Shown here: positions 18,742 to 27,798 of the stretch, one piece after another
Position numbering within the stretch: the stretch's first letter is position 1
Layout of the letters: every line of letters begins with the position of its first letter
DNA from: an uncultured Clostridia bacterium
GTDB lineage: Bacteria; Bacillota; Clostridia; Christensenellales; Borkfalkiaceae
Length of the DNA: 64,000 nucleotides
Reading direction: 5' to 3'
Assembly: GCA_934271275.1 (NCBI GenBank)
Contig: CAKQRD010000010.1
Coordinates: 19,931-83,930 of the forward strand
Position numbers and translations under genes: made by a program
The notes under the pieces: generated by a model
Told to the model about the DNA's origin: nothing
What the model saw: the letters and a program-made list of their open reading frames with translations, nothing else
Databases searched by the model: none

Positions 18742-20157
18742 TCAGAACGTTATTTTATTTGAAATATAATCTTTAAGTTCGGTTATCGGAATACGAACTT
18801 GTTCCATCGTGTCCCTATCGCGAACGGTAACGCAATTATCGTTTTCGGAATCGAAGTCGTAAGTAATGCAGAGCGGAGTTCCTATTTCGTCCTCTCTTCT
18901 GTATCTCTTGCCGATTGAACCCGTTTCATCGAAATCAATCATAAAATATTTAGAAAGGTCGGCGTAAATTTCTTCCGCTTTTTCCGAAAGCTTTTTTGAT
19001 AGCGGGAGGACTGCCGCTTTATAAGGCGCAAGCGCGGGGTGCAATCTTAAAACAGTTCTCACGTCGTTCTTTTCGGCGTCTAAAATTTCTTCTTCGTATG
19101 CGTTGCAAAGAAGTGCCAAAACGCTTCTTTCAACGCCGAGCGAAGGCTCGATAACGTACGGAATATAACGCTCGCCCGTTTCCTGATCGAAATAAGAAAG
19201 GTCTTTACCGGAAACGTTTTTATGTTGAGTCAAATCGTAGTCCGTTCTGTCCGCAACGCCCCAAAGCTCACCCCAACCGAAGGGGAAAAGGAACTCGAAG
19301 TCCGTCGTCGCTTTGGAGTAGAAGCAAAGTTCTTCGGGCGAATGGTCGCGAAGCCTGATTCTTTCTTCTTTAAGGCCGATAGCGAGCAGCCATTCTTTGC
19401 AGAAATTACGCCAGTACGCAAACCATTCGAGATCAGTTCCTGGTTTACAGAAAAATTCAAGCTCCATTTGCTCGAACTCGCGCACGCGGAAAATAAAGTT
19501 TCCGGGAGTAATCTCGTTGCGGAACGATTTTCCGATTTGTCCGATGCCGAACGGAATTTTTCTTCTCGTGGTACGTTGAACGCTTGCGAAGTTCGTAAAT
19601 ATGCCTTGCGCCGTTTCGGGACGGAGGTAAACGGTGTTTTTCGCGTCCTCGGTAACGCCCTGAAAGGTTTTGAACATAAGGTTAAATTGACGAATATCCG
19701 TAAAATTATGTTTTCCGCAGGTGGGGCAGGGAATATTATGTTCTTCGACGAAAGCTTTCATTTCTGCATTAGAGAACGCGTCTATGGGTTTTTCGAGTGC
19801 AAAACCCGTTTCCGCACACCAGTCCTCGATAAGTTTATCCGCGCGGAAGCGTTCGTGACATTCTCTGCAATCCATCAGCGGGTCGGAAAATCCCGCAAGA
19901 TGTCCCGAAGCAACCCACGTTTGCGGATTCATTAAAATCGCCGCGTCAAGACCGACGTTGTACTTGTTTTCCTGAACGAATTTTTTCCACCACGCGCGTT
20001 TAACGTTGTTTTTAAGTTCTACGCCGAGAGGACCGTAGTCCCAGGTGTTGGCAAGTCCGCCGTAAATTTCGCTGCCGGGGAAAATAAATCCGCGGTTTTT
20101 GCACAGATTTACTATTTTATCCATTGTATTTTCTGTTTTTAACTCTTTTTCCGCCAT
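18742..20157 (-). CDS. glyS: Glycyl-tRNA synthetase, single-chain type
   Basis: This 471-residue class II enzyme charges tRNA-Gly. It is the single-chain homodimeric type found in Gram-positives, archaea and eukaryotes, not the two-subunit GlyQS type. The N-terminal motif CKNRGFIFPGSEIYGGL, the motif 2 region FRNEITPGNFIFRVREFEQM and the C-terminal anticodon-binding domain are visible. The start at 20157 keeps eleven residues before MDKIVNLCKNRG; the internal ATG at 20124 is an alternative, and neither has a strong ribosome binding site. A TTGACT-N17-TACAAT promoter lies just upstream. The gene is divergent from glnS. Confidence 0.96.
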   Translation of the reverse strand: MAEKELKTENTMDKIVNLCKNRGFIFPGSEIYGGLANTWDYGPLGVELKNNVKRAWWKKFVQENKYNVGLDAAILMNPQTWVASGHLAGFSDPLMDCRECHERFRADKLIEDWCAETGFALEKPIDAFSNAEMKAFVEEHNIPCPTCGKHNFTDIRQFNLMFKTFQGVTEDAKNTVYLRPETAQGIFTNFASVQRTTRRKIPFGIGQIGKSFRNEITPGNFIFRVREFEQMELEFFCKPGTDLEWFAYWRNFCKEWLLAIGLKEERIRLRDHSPEELCFYSKATTDFEFLFPFGWGELWGVADRTDYDLTQHKNVSGKDLSYFDQETGERYIPYVIEPSLGVERSVLALLCNAYEEEILDAEKNDVRTVLRLHPALAPYKAAVLPLSKKLSEKAEEIYADLSKYFMIDFDETGSIGKRYRREDEIGTPLCITYDFDSENDNCVTVRDRDTMEQVRIPITELKDYISNKITF

Positions 20158-20539
20158 ATAGTACCGCCGTTAAAAATTTTTTATGATTTTATCAAAAATC
20201 ATTGTACAATAAATAGCCGTTTAAGTCAAGCGTAGCGGCGGCGAAGGGATAAGTTTGCAATAAATATTTAAATTCGCTTTTGTATTTTAAAAAATTGTGA
20301 TATACTTAACGATAAAGAATATCGTCAACGGTAGCCGTCGGGAATCGAGTATAAACGTTGTCGCGCGACTTCGCGGCAGAGCATACAAAACGGCATAACG
20401 GAAAGCAAAAAACCGAGCGACAATCAATAACAAAACCGAGAACAAAACCCAAAACAAAACTAAAAGACGAACGATAACCGCAACAACGGTAAAAACAAAA
20501 CGGAAAAAACAAAACCTATAAATTTACAGGTGAAAAAGT
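20158..20539. other. Divergent intergenic region between glyS and glnS
   Basis: This gap holds the glyS promoter on its left side. The right half, before glnS, is an A/C-rich, G-poor leader with many AAAACAAAAC words (about 20390-20520). I looked for a T-box and found no T-box sequence (GGTGGTACC-like) here. A weak TATACT -10 near 20302 may serve glnS. Confidence 0.6.
20201..20229 (-). promoter_or_regulatory. glyS promoter
   Basis: Read on the minus strand, TTGACT (20229-20224) and TACAAT (20206-20201) are separated by 17 bases, about 45 bases before the glyS start. Confidence 0.7.
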
Positions 20540-22177
20540 ATGGTAGAAGCTACGAATTTTATAGAACAAATCATCAACGAAGAAATAGAAAGCGGCAAAG
20601 TAAAAAGCGTTTACACGCGTTTTCCGCCCGAGCCTAACGGGTATCTGCACATAGGTCACGCAAAATCTTTGTGCCTGAATTTCGGTATAAAAGAAAAATA
20701 CAACGGCAAGTGCAACCTGTTTTTCGACGACACGAACCCGTCGAAGGAAAAAACCGAGTTTGTGGACGCGATAAAAGAGGACATCAAGTGGCTCGGCTTC
20801 AAATGGGATAAAGAAACGTACGCTTCCGACTATTTTGAAAATATATACGCGTTCGCTGTGGAGCTTATTAAAAAAGGCAAGGCGTTCGTGTGCGACATGA
20901 GTCCCGAAGAGATTTCCGCCTGCCGCGGCACGCTTACCGAACCCGGTAAGGAAAGCCCCGCGAGAAACAGAAGCGCGGAAGAGAATTTAGAGCTTTTTGC
21001 CGCGATGCGCGACGGGAAGTTTGCCGACGGTGAAAAGTGCCTTCGTGCGAAGATAGATATGGCTTCGCCGAACATAAACATGCGCGATCCCGTTATTTAC
21101 AGAATTTTGCGCCGCACGCATCACAGAACGGGCGACAAGTGGTGTATTTATCCTATGTACGACTTCGCTCACCCTATTTGCGACTATATGCAGGGCGTGA
21201 CGCATTCGTTATGCACTTTGGAGTTCGAGGATCACCGTCCGCTGTACGACTGGGTGGGCATAGAGCTCGGTTTTAATCCCAAGCCGCGTCAGATAGAGTT
21301 TGCAAGGCTTAACGTGACGAACCTCGTAATGAGCAAGAGGTATCTTAAAAAACTTGTGGAAGAAAATTTCGTAGACGGCTGGGACGATCCGCGTATGCCG
21401 ACTTTGGCGGGTATTCGTCGTCGCGGCGTTCCTGCGGAAGCCCTTAAAGATTTTTGCGGCAGAATAGGCGTGTGCAAAGCTAATTCCGAAGTGCAGATAA
21501 GCTATCTCGAAGCGTGCATAAGGGAATATCTGAACCTGCGTGCGGAGCGCGCGATGGCGGTTTTAACCCCCGTAAAAGTTACGATTTCCAACTATCCCGA
21601 GGGCAAAACGGAAGAGGTCGAGTTCGATATAAATCCGAACGAAGAGGAAAAGCGCACGAGAAAAATCGCGTTTTCGCGCGAGCTGTATATAGACGCGGAC
21701 GATTTTTCGCTGAATCCTCCGCCCAAATATTTCAGGCTTAAAAAGGACGGCTACGTCAGGCTTAAATCGGCGTATATAGTGCGGTGCGACGAGGTGATAA
21801 CGGACGACGCGGGCAACGTTAAAGAGCTTATTTGTTCTTACGTTCCCGAATCGCACAGCGGAAGCGATACTTCGGGCATAAAGTGCAAAGGCGTTATTCA
21901 ATGGGTGAACGCGGCGACCGCGAAGGACGTGGAAATAAGAAAGTACGGACACCTTTTACGCGACGAGGAGTACGCGGGGCAAGACTTTTCCGAGAGAATG
22001 AACACGGAAAGCGTGAAAATATTTAACGGCAAGGTCGAACCGTACGTTATGGAGAACCCGAACTCGGAGGAAGCTTATCAGTTTATCCGTACGGGATATT
22101 TTAAGCGGCTTAAACTAAAAGACGGAAAGGAAATTTTATCCGAAATAGTATCGCTTAAAGATAATTTCAACAAGTAA
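20540..22177 (+). CDS. glnS: Glutaminyl-tRNA synthetase
   Basis: This 545-residue class I enzyme charges tRNA-Gln directly. The HIGH motif is at residues 37-40 and the KMSKS loop is the variant VMSKR around residues 263-267, typical for this family. The beta-barrel anticodon-binding part follows. The family signature FPPEPNGYLHIGH separates it from glutamate enzymes. Many Bacillota lack this gene and use GatCAB amidation instead, so its presence is informative about the lineage. AGGTGAAAAAGT precedes the ATG. Confidence 0.96.
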   Translation: MVEATNFIEQIINEEIESGKVKSVYTRFPPEPNGYLHIGHAKSLCLNFGIKEKYNGKCNLFFDDTNPSKEKTEFVDAIKEDIKWLGFKWDKETYASDYFENIYAFAVELIKKGKAFVCDMSPEEISACRGTLTEPGKESPARNRSAEENLELFAAMRDGKFADGEKCLRAKIDMASPNINMRDPVIYRILRRTHHRTGDKWCIYPMYDFAHPICDYMQGVTHSLCTLEFEDHRPLYDWVGIELGFNPKPRQIEFARLNVTNLVMSKRYLKKLVEENFVDGWDDPRMPTLAGIRRRGVPAEALKDFCGRIGVCKANSEVQISYLEACIREYLNLRAERAMAVLTPVKVTISNYPEGKTEEVEFDINPNEEEKRTRKIAFSRELYIDADDFSLNPPPKYFRLKKDGYVRLKSAYIVRCDEVITDDAGNVKELICSYVPESHSGSDTSGIKCKGVIQWVNAATAKDVEIRKYGHLLRDEEYAGQDFSERMNTESVKIFNGKVEPYVMENPNSEEAYQFIRTGYFKRLKLKDGKEILSEIVSLKDNFNK

Positions 22178-22346
22178 AATAAAATCCGTTCGCGTTTACG
22201 AGCGATTATATCCGGCGGTCGCAGCCGTGCCGCTTTGACGTTTACGAGTAAGGAGTTTTGCATGAGAAATTCGCGTAAAGATTCGGCGTACGGAAAAACG
22301 CAGAACGAGATAAGATAAAAGCACTATATAAATCGCGGAGACGAAA

Positions 22347-22901
22347 ATGAGCGATATAACGAAAAGGGCAATTTCGGCTTCCTTAAAGAATCTGTTGAAA
22401 GAAAAAAAACTCAACAAAATCACCGTACAGGAGATAGCGGACGACTGCGGAATAAATCGTCAGACGTTTTACTATCATTTTCAGGACATATACGACCTCG
22501 TCGAATGGACGTGCATAGAAGATACCGAAAAGGTTCTTAAAGAAAACAGAACGTACGAAACGTGGCAGGAAGGTTTTTTAGCCGTGTTCGATCTTGCTAA
22601 AAAGGATAAAGTATTTATCGACAATATTTATCGTTCCGTTTCGCTCGAAATGCTCGAACAGTATTTATATCGACTAGTGTATCCTTTAGTGAAAAACGTC
22701 GTTGACGAAAAAGCGAAGGGTTATTCCGTTCGCGACGAGGACAAAAAGTACATAGCCGATTTTTATAAATACGCATTCGTCGGCGTACTTTTGGAATGGG
22801 TAAGACGAGATATGAAAGAAAGTCCGGAAGACGTAGTGGACAGAGTAAGCAAAATAGTCGGAGGAAACATAGAATCGGCTTTTGAAAATTTCAACAAGTA
22901 A
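22347..22901 (+). CDS. TetR-family transcriptional regulator
   Basis: This 184-residue protein has an N-terminal HTH domain (residues about 8-55, with TVQEIADDCGINRQTFYYHF) typical of the TetR family. Its C-terminal part resembles the group of TetR proteins with a DhaS-type ligand domain. It lies upstream of the oleate hydratase gene in the same direction, separated by its own terminator and the hydratase promoter. Control of that gene, perhaps in response to fatty acids, is plausible but not shown. CGGAGACGAAA precedes the ATG. Confidence 0.85.
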   Translation: MSDITKRAISASLKNLLKEKKLNKITVQEIADDCGINRQTFYYHFQDIYDLVEWTCIEDTEKVLKENRTYETWQEGFLAVFDLAKKDKVFIDNIYRSVSLEMLEQYLYRLVYPLVKNVVDEKAKGYSVRDEDKKYIADFYKYAFVGVLLEWVRRDMKESPEDVVDRVSKIVGGNIESAFENFNK

Positions 22902-22938
22902 AAAACGCAAATCAAAAGTTCGGTTTTACGAGAATCAA

Positions 22939-22978
22939 GCCGCGCCGCTTTTTTAAAAAAGCGGCGCGGCGTTTTAAT
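22939..22978 (+). terminator. Terminator after the TetR gene
   Basis: GCCGCGCCGCTTTTTT pairs with AAAAAAGCGGCGCGGC and is followed by GTTTT, a strong rho-independent terminator. Confidence 0.85.
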
Positions 22979-23095
22979 TTCGATTTTTCGCGGTTACTAT
23001 GTTTTGAGCTTTTTATACAAAACCGATAAAACGTCAAAAAATTCGGCAATATCTAAGGAACGTCTTAAATCGAGACAACGCGAAAAAATCGTCTA

Positions 23096-23124
23096 TTGCA
23101 ATTTACGGCGAACGGCATTATAAT
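23096..23124 (+). promoter_or_regulatory. Oleate hydratase promoter
   Basis: TTGCAA at 23096-23101 and a perfect TATAAT at 23119-23124 are 17 bases apart, giving a leader of about 25 bases. Confidence 0.7.
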
Positions 23125-23156
23125 ATGAACGTAAAATAAATTCGGAGGTAAAATTT

Positions 23157-24941
23157 ATGTATTACGGATCAGGCAATTACGAAGCGTTCGCACACCCCGT
23201 CAAACCGGAGGGCGTAGACGGAAAATCGGCTTATATCATAGGCACGGGACTTGCGGGGCTTTCCGCGGCGTTCTTCCTCGTCAGAGACGGACAGATGAAG
23301 GGCGAGCATGTTCACCTTCTCGAAAAGCTGGATATAGCGGGCGGTTCGTGCGACGGCAGAGCCGTGCCGAGAAGCGGTTATTATATGCGCGGCGGCAGAG
23401 AAATGGACAATCATTTCGAGGTTATGTGGGAAATGTTCAGAGACGTTCCCTCGATAGAAAACCCGGGGCTTTCCGTTCTCGACGAATATTACAGACTTAA
23501 CAAAGCCGACCCCAACTATTCGCTTTGCAGAGCGACGGTAAACCGTGGCGAAAACGCGCATACCGACAACAAATTCGGGCTTAACAAAGAAGCGGCTATG
23601 CAGATAAGCAAACTGTTTATGACGCCCGAAGAAAATCTCGAAGACAAGAAGATAAGCGACTTTTTCGACGATAATTTCTGGAACAGCAATTTCTGGTTGT
23701 ACTGGCAGACGATGTTCGCGTTCCATTCGTGGGATTCCGCTCTCGAAATGAAGCGGTATTTGCAGAGATACGTTCACCATATAGACGGACTGCCCGACTT
23801 TTCCGCATTGCGTTTCACAAAATACAATCAATACGAAAGCCTTATTCAGCCTTTACAGAAATATCTCGAAGACAGGGGCGTTAAGGTTGAATATGGTATA
23901 GACGTTAAGAACGTCGTGTTCGATATAAACGGAAAAAAGAAGGTTGCGAAGAAGATAGAATACGTCAGGAACGGCGAAAAAGGCTCTATAGATTTGCTCG
24001 AAACAGACCTTGTTTTCATAACGAACGGTTGTTGCACCGACACGAGCTGCTACGGCGACCAGACTCACGCGCCCGATCTTTCCAAAATCAGAAAAGGCGG
24101 CGGCGAATCGTGGGATTTATGGAAAAACATAGCGTTGCAGGATCCGTCTTTCGGTAATCCTTCCAACTATTGCGATCACCCCGAAGAAACCAACTGGATG
24201 AGCGCGACGGTAGAAACTTCCGACGATGAGATTATAGAATATATAGAGAAAATCTGTCGCCGCGATCCGCGTTCCGGCAGGGTTACGACGGGCGGTATCG
24301 TGACCGTAAAAGACAGCGTGGATAACTGGTATCTTTCCTGGACGATTAACCGTCAGCCGCAATTTAAGTCGCAGAACAAAAATTCCGTTCTCATCTGGTT
24401 ATATTCGCTCAATACGGATAAAGTCGGAAACTACGTCAAGAAACCGATGCGCGATTGTACGGGGGAAGAAGTTTGCAAGGAATGGCTGTATCACATAGGT
24501 TTGCCGATTGAAAAAATCGACGAATACGCCGCGACGAGGGCGAATACCACCACTTGCTATATGCCGTTTATCAACGCGTTTTTCAGACCGAGGAAAAATT
24601 CCGACAGACCGAAAGTCGTTCCCGAAGGTTCTGTAAACTTTGCGTTTATAGGTCAGTTTGCGGAAACTCCGAGAGATACCATTTTCACTATCGAATACTC
24701 TATGAGAACGGGTATGGAATCCGTGTATACGTTGCTCGATATAGACAGGGCGGTTCCCGAAGTATGGGGAAGCGTATACGACGTGCGCGAGCTTCTTAAG
24801 TCGGTATACTACGCGCTCGATAAACAGCCGCTATCGAGTATGAAGCTTTCGCTGAAAGAAAAGATGCTTCTTAAAGACGTGACGGAGAAAATTAAAGATA
24901 CGGATTTGGAAAAGTTGATGAAAGAAAGCGGGATAATCTGA
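23157..24941 (+). CDS. ohyA: Oleate hydratase
   Basis: This 594-residue FAD-dependent protein belongs to the oleate hydratase family (formerly myosin-cross-reactive antigen). It adds water to the 9-10 double bond of unsaturated fatty acids, giving 10-hydroxystearic acid from oleate. The FAD-binding signature GTGLAG is at residues 29-34, followed by the family sequences CDGRAVPRSGYYMRGGREM and DNHFEVMWEM. Gut bacteria use the enzyme to detoxify host or dietary unsaturated fatty acids. It stands as a single gene with its own promoter and terminator, next to a TetR regulator. CGGAGGTAAAATTT precedes the ATG. Confidence 0.95.
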   Translation: MYYGSGNYEAFAHPVKPEGVDGKSAYIIGTGLAGLSAAFFLVRDGQMKGEHVHLLEKLDIAGGSCDGRAVPRSGYYMRGGREMDNHFEVMWEMFRDVPSIENPGLSVLDEYYRLNKADPNYSLCRATVNRGENAHTDNKFGLNKEAAMQISKLFMTPEENLEDKKISDFFDDNFWNSNFWLYWQTMFAFHSWDSALEMKRYLQRYVHHIDGLPDFSALRFTKYNQYESLIQPLQKYLEDRGVKVEYGIDVKNVVFDINGKKKVAKKIEYVRNGEKGSIDLLETDLVFITNGCCTDTSCYGDQTHAPDLSKIRKGGGESWDLWKNIALQDPSFGNPSNYCDHPEETNWMSATVETSDDEIIEYIEKICRRDPRSGRVTTGGIVTVKDSVDNWYLSWTINRQPQFKSQNKNSVLIWLYSLNTDKVGNYVKKPMRDCTGEEVCKEWLYHIGLPIEKIDEYAATRANTTTCYMPFINAFFRPRKNSDRPKVVPEGSVNFAFIGQFAETPRDTIFTIEYSMRTGMESVYTLLDIDRAVPEVWGSVYDVRELLKSVYYALDKQPLSSMKLSLKEKMLLKDVTEKIKDTDLEKLMKESGII

Positions 24942-24962
24942 ACAAATAAATAAAAAAACTAA

Positions 24963-25004
24963 AAGAAGAGGGTTGCCGTAAAATCGGAAACCCTCTTCTT
25001 TCTT
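24963..25004 (+). terminator. Oleate hydratase terminator
   Basis: AAGAAGAGGGTT pairs with AACCCTCTTCTT and is followed by TCTT, about 22 bases after the stop codon. Confidence 0.8.
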
Positions 25005-25174
25005 GGTGTTGCAACTTGCGATACGTTGAGTGTATAATAAACTAAATATTAGACGAAATGTGAGTTTAGACAGTAATAGTCTAAAAAATTTTTACAAGAA
25101 ATAAAAGAATGTAAAAGCCGACGGGGTATGGTTCATGTTTCTCTACGGCATATACAGTTTGTAACTGTATATGC

Positions 25175-25199
25175 GTAGGGCGGGGGCTTGCTCCCGCCG
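25175..25199 (+). repeat. Intergenic repeat core, copy B
   Basis: This is an exact copy of the 25-base core at 14521-14545. It is preceded by a palindromic stretch TATACAGTTTGTAACTGTATA at 25151-25171, a version of which also accompanies copy C. Confidence 0.75.
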
Positions 25200-25513
25200 C
25201 TTCTATGGAGTATAAAGCGAATAATATGGTCAACTTGCTGTCTGCCCCTTAAAGATTAAGGGGCAAAGATAGTACGAGGTATGCGCGATAAGTAAAGCGG
25301 GGTTTTTGAGGAGTTTTCATATTAGGGAGAGCGGGAGAGGGGAAGAACGGATTCGGAAAACAGTTCTTCCCCTCTCGCAAAAAAGAAAGTGGAAAAGAAA
25401 ACACAAGAACGGACACTTCTCCGCTACGCTACGAAGCACTATGCCCGTCAAAGATTGCAGGTCAAGGGCGTGCAGAATGACAGAACCTATTTTCACACGG
25501 GAGAAAAAATGCA

Positions 25514-25538
25514 CGGCGGGAGCAAGCCCCCGCCCTAC
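25514..25538 (-). repeat. Intergenic repeat core, copy C, inverted
   Basis: This is the same 25-base core on the minus strand. On its minus-strand downstream side lies GTCATTCTG (25481-25473), as in copy A, and on its upstream side the ACAGTT/AACTGT palindrome seen with copy B. Confidence 0.75.
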
Positions 25539-25685
25539 AAACACACACAGTTGGTAACTGTATAAAGTTTTTTCTTTTACTAAAACAGGACTTATCGTTT
25601 TGCGCGCTATTGACCTGCATTTTTGTAATTGTCATAACGTTTCGTGGAAAGGAAAAAGTTTCCCTTCTACATAAACGCATAAATA

Positions 25686-25717
25686 AAAAAAGACTTTCAA
25701 ACCGAAAGCCTTTTTTC
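25686..25717 (-). terminator. Terminator of the mgtE-MFS transcript
   Basis: On the minus strand, AGGCTTTC pairs with GAAAGTCT around GGTTT, and seven T residues follow. It works in both directions on paper because A residues flank the other side. Confidence 0.7.
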
Positions 25718-25825
25718 ATTTTCCTCACTTTTAAGAGGTTGTTGCCTCGTGTAATTGAGCTATTTCGCAATATTATATTAGCACAAAACGAACGGTTTTG
25801 CAAGAGGTTTTTTTATTTTTTTAAT

Positions 25826-27037
25826 TTATTCGAGCGGAAGCCCGTTTTTCTTTTTCTTCCCCGAAAAAATCGCAAACAAAAGCATAGTTATTGCCAGCAC
25901 CGCGGGGAAGCCTATGGAAAGCAATATTCCCTTTTTAAGGTCGTCGCCGAACGCGCTGGCAAAGATTCCCGCGACGGTAGGACCGGAAGAACACCCGAGG
26001 TCGCCCGCTAAGGCGAACAGCGCGAACATTGCCGTTCCGCCGCCTTTTATCGCGTTTGCGCCGTTACTGTACGTTGCCGGCCACATTATTCCGCAGAAAA
26101 ATCCCGAAAGCCCTACGCCTATAAGCGACAGCGCGGGGGAAGAGCATAGCGACGCGATAAGGTACGCTCCTACGCACCCGAACCCGCTTATTGCCATAGA
26201 AAAATAAGGGTTGAGATTTTTGGCAAATTTTCCGTAAAGCAGGCGGGAAAGCCCCATCATAACGGAAAAGCCTGCCACGCCGATAAGGTCGCCCAGGGCT
26301 TTAGATACGCCGAGCGCGCTTTCGCAAAACGCCGAAGCCCATTGACTTACGACCATTTCGCTTGCGCCCGCACAAACCATGACTATCATAAAAACCCAGA
26401 AGAGCTTGTTTTTGAACAGCAAAATTACAGATGGCTTTTCACCCGTTTCCTCTTCTAACGTATAAATCGGCACTCGCGTAAAGAGGATTATATTCGCTAC
26501 GGGCACGACTGCCCAAATAACGGAAAGTATTTTCCATTTTTCAGTGCCGAAAAGCGCGAAAAACGCGGTCGATAAAAGTATCACGCCAAGGCTTCCCCAG
26601 CAATAGAACGAGTGCATAATACTCATTACCTGCGCTTTGTTATTCGTGGGACAGGCTTCTATCATAGGGCTTATCAATACTTCGATAAGTCCGCCGCCTA
26701 TCGCGTAAATCACGACGGCGATTAAAAGCCCTATGAACGCGTTGCCGAACGCCGAGGGGAGCACCGTTAAAAGTATCAACCCTGCCGCGCACATAGCGTG
26801 CGCGAAGTAAATCGCCGCGCGGTAACCGATTTTACCGATGAAGAAAGCAGATAAAACGTCTACGGTAAGCTGGATAACGAAATTGACCGTGATAAGTACG
26901 GTAATTTCCGAAAGAGGCACGCCGTATTCGGACTGAAAGGTGATAAACAGCAAGGGAACGAAGACGTTTACTATCGCCTGCACTATATATCCCATAAAGC
27001 ACCCCGTTATAGTGCCTTTGTATTTTTTTGAAACCAT
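25826..27037 (-). CDS. MFS transporter
   Basis: This 403-residue membrane protein has about twelve hydrophobic segments and the layout of a major facilitator superfamily carrier of the FucP-like or unknown-sugar group. The substrate cannot be read from the sequence. The start at 27037 leads directly into a membrane segment (MVSKKYKGTITGCFMGY). It lies 19 bases after the ECF S-component gene on the same strand and so is probably at the end of the mgtE transcript. Confidence 0.85.
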   Translation of the reverse strand: MVSKKYKGTITGCFMGYIVQAIVNVFVPLLFITFQSEYGVPLSEITVLITVNFVIQLTVDVLSAFFIGKIGYRAAIYFAHAMCAAGLILLTVLPSAFGNAFIGLLIAVVIYAIGGGLIEVLISPMIEACPTNNKAQVMSIMHSFYCWGSLGVILLSTAFFALFGTEKWKILSVIWAVVPVANIILFTRVPIYTLEEETGEKPSVILLFKNKLFWVFMIVMVCAGASEMVVSQWASAFCESALGVSKALGDLIGVAGFSVMMGLSRLLYGKFAKNLNPYFSMAISGFGCVGAYLIASLCSSPALSLIGVGLSGFFCGIMWPATYSNGANAIKGGGTAMFALFALAGDLGCSSGPTVAGIFASAFGDDLKKGILLSIGFPAVLAITMLLFAIFSGKKKKNGLPLE

Positions 27038-27056
27038 TTTATATTTTTTTACGTTT

Positions 27057-27731
27057 TTAGTCGTCGTTTTTCTTTTCGTTTTCTTCTTGAATTTTAAGTT
27101 CGTTTTGTTCGTTCGTCTGCGAACCCGTTTCGGTCGCCTTGAGTGATTCTTCGCCCGAAGTATCTTTTTTAACCGCGATTTCGGGGAGAAGCCCGTTTTT
27201 AGAAAGCGCGACTTTAAGACGGAAACCGTAGGTTACGAGGAGCGCGGCGGCGATACCGACCGCTTCCTGAATGACGTCCGAGGGCAGACGGGTAAGGGCG
27301 TACGCGAAGTAATCGGTCACGCCTTCTCTCTGCACGAACAGGCGGGTTACGAAATATCCCGCGATAACCACAGCCGCGCCGACGAGTGCGGCGGAAAACG
27401 CGAAAATAGGCTCGTGCTTCTTTTTCGGGAAGATTTTGTGGAACAAAAAGGACACCAGAAAGGCTTGAAGCCCATGGATAACGAGCGAAGCGCACATCAT
27501 AACCACGTTACCGAGCAGAAGGTCGTATAAAAACGTCCCCACGCCGCCGATCATGGCAGAGGGAAGGGGCGCAAACAAGAAGCAACCGAGAAAGATTATG
27601 CCGTCGCACCAGTAGATTCTGCCGATGGGCGGAATATTAAGCGGCGGAATAAAGCCCGAAACCATAACGAGCGCGGTCATCATCGCCGTAAAAGTTATAA
27701 GGCGCGTAGTCATTTTTGCGTTTTTCTGCAT
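27057..27731 (-). CDS. ECF transporter S-component-like membrane protein
   Basis: This 224-residue protein has about five to six membrane segments in the first 180 residues, with the ALVMVSGFIPPLNIPPIGRI and FLYDLLLGN features of substrate-binding (S) components of energy-coupling factor transporters. The C-terminal 45 residues are a charged Glu/Asn/Lys-rich tail of unknown role. No ATPase or T-component genes are nearby, so it would use a shared ECF module. GAGGTACTTTTT precedes the ATG. It lies 67 bases after mgtE with no visible terminator, so it may be controlled by the same Mg2+ riboswitch. Confidence 0.75.
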   Translation of the reverse strand: MQKNAKMTTRLITFTAMMTALVMVSGFIPPLNIPPIGRIYWCDGIIFLGCFLFAPLPSAMIGGVGTFLYDLLLGNVVMMCASLVIHGLQAFLVSFLFHKIFPKKKHEPIFAFSAALVGAAVVIAGYFVTRLFVQREGVTDYFAYALTRLPSDVIQEAVGIAAALLVTYGFRLKVALSKNGLLPEIAVKKDTSGEESLKATETGSQTNEQNELKIQEENEKKNDD

Positions 27732-27798
27732 AAAAAGTACCTCGACAGAATATTTTTCACGATTTTCCCCTTTTCGTTAAGCCGATTGATAAATATCT

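Larger units (their letters stand above)
24942..25825. other. Gene-poor region with inverted intergenic repeats
   Basis: This 884-base gap between oleate hydratase and the convergent MFS gene holds the ohyA terminator, two inverted copies of the intergenic repeat (25175-25199 and 25514-25538), and the MFS terminator near 25686-25717. The short open frames here fall inside the repeats and are not convincing genes. Confidence 0.7.

Noticed and set aside
20158..20539. T-box riboswitch before glyS or glnS
   Set aside because: No T-box sequence and no terminator/antiterminator pair is visible; the region before proS also lacks them.
25306..25557. Plus-strand frame of 83 codons
   Set aside because: It lies within intergenic repeat copy C, has no ribosome binding site and a repeat-derived sequence.
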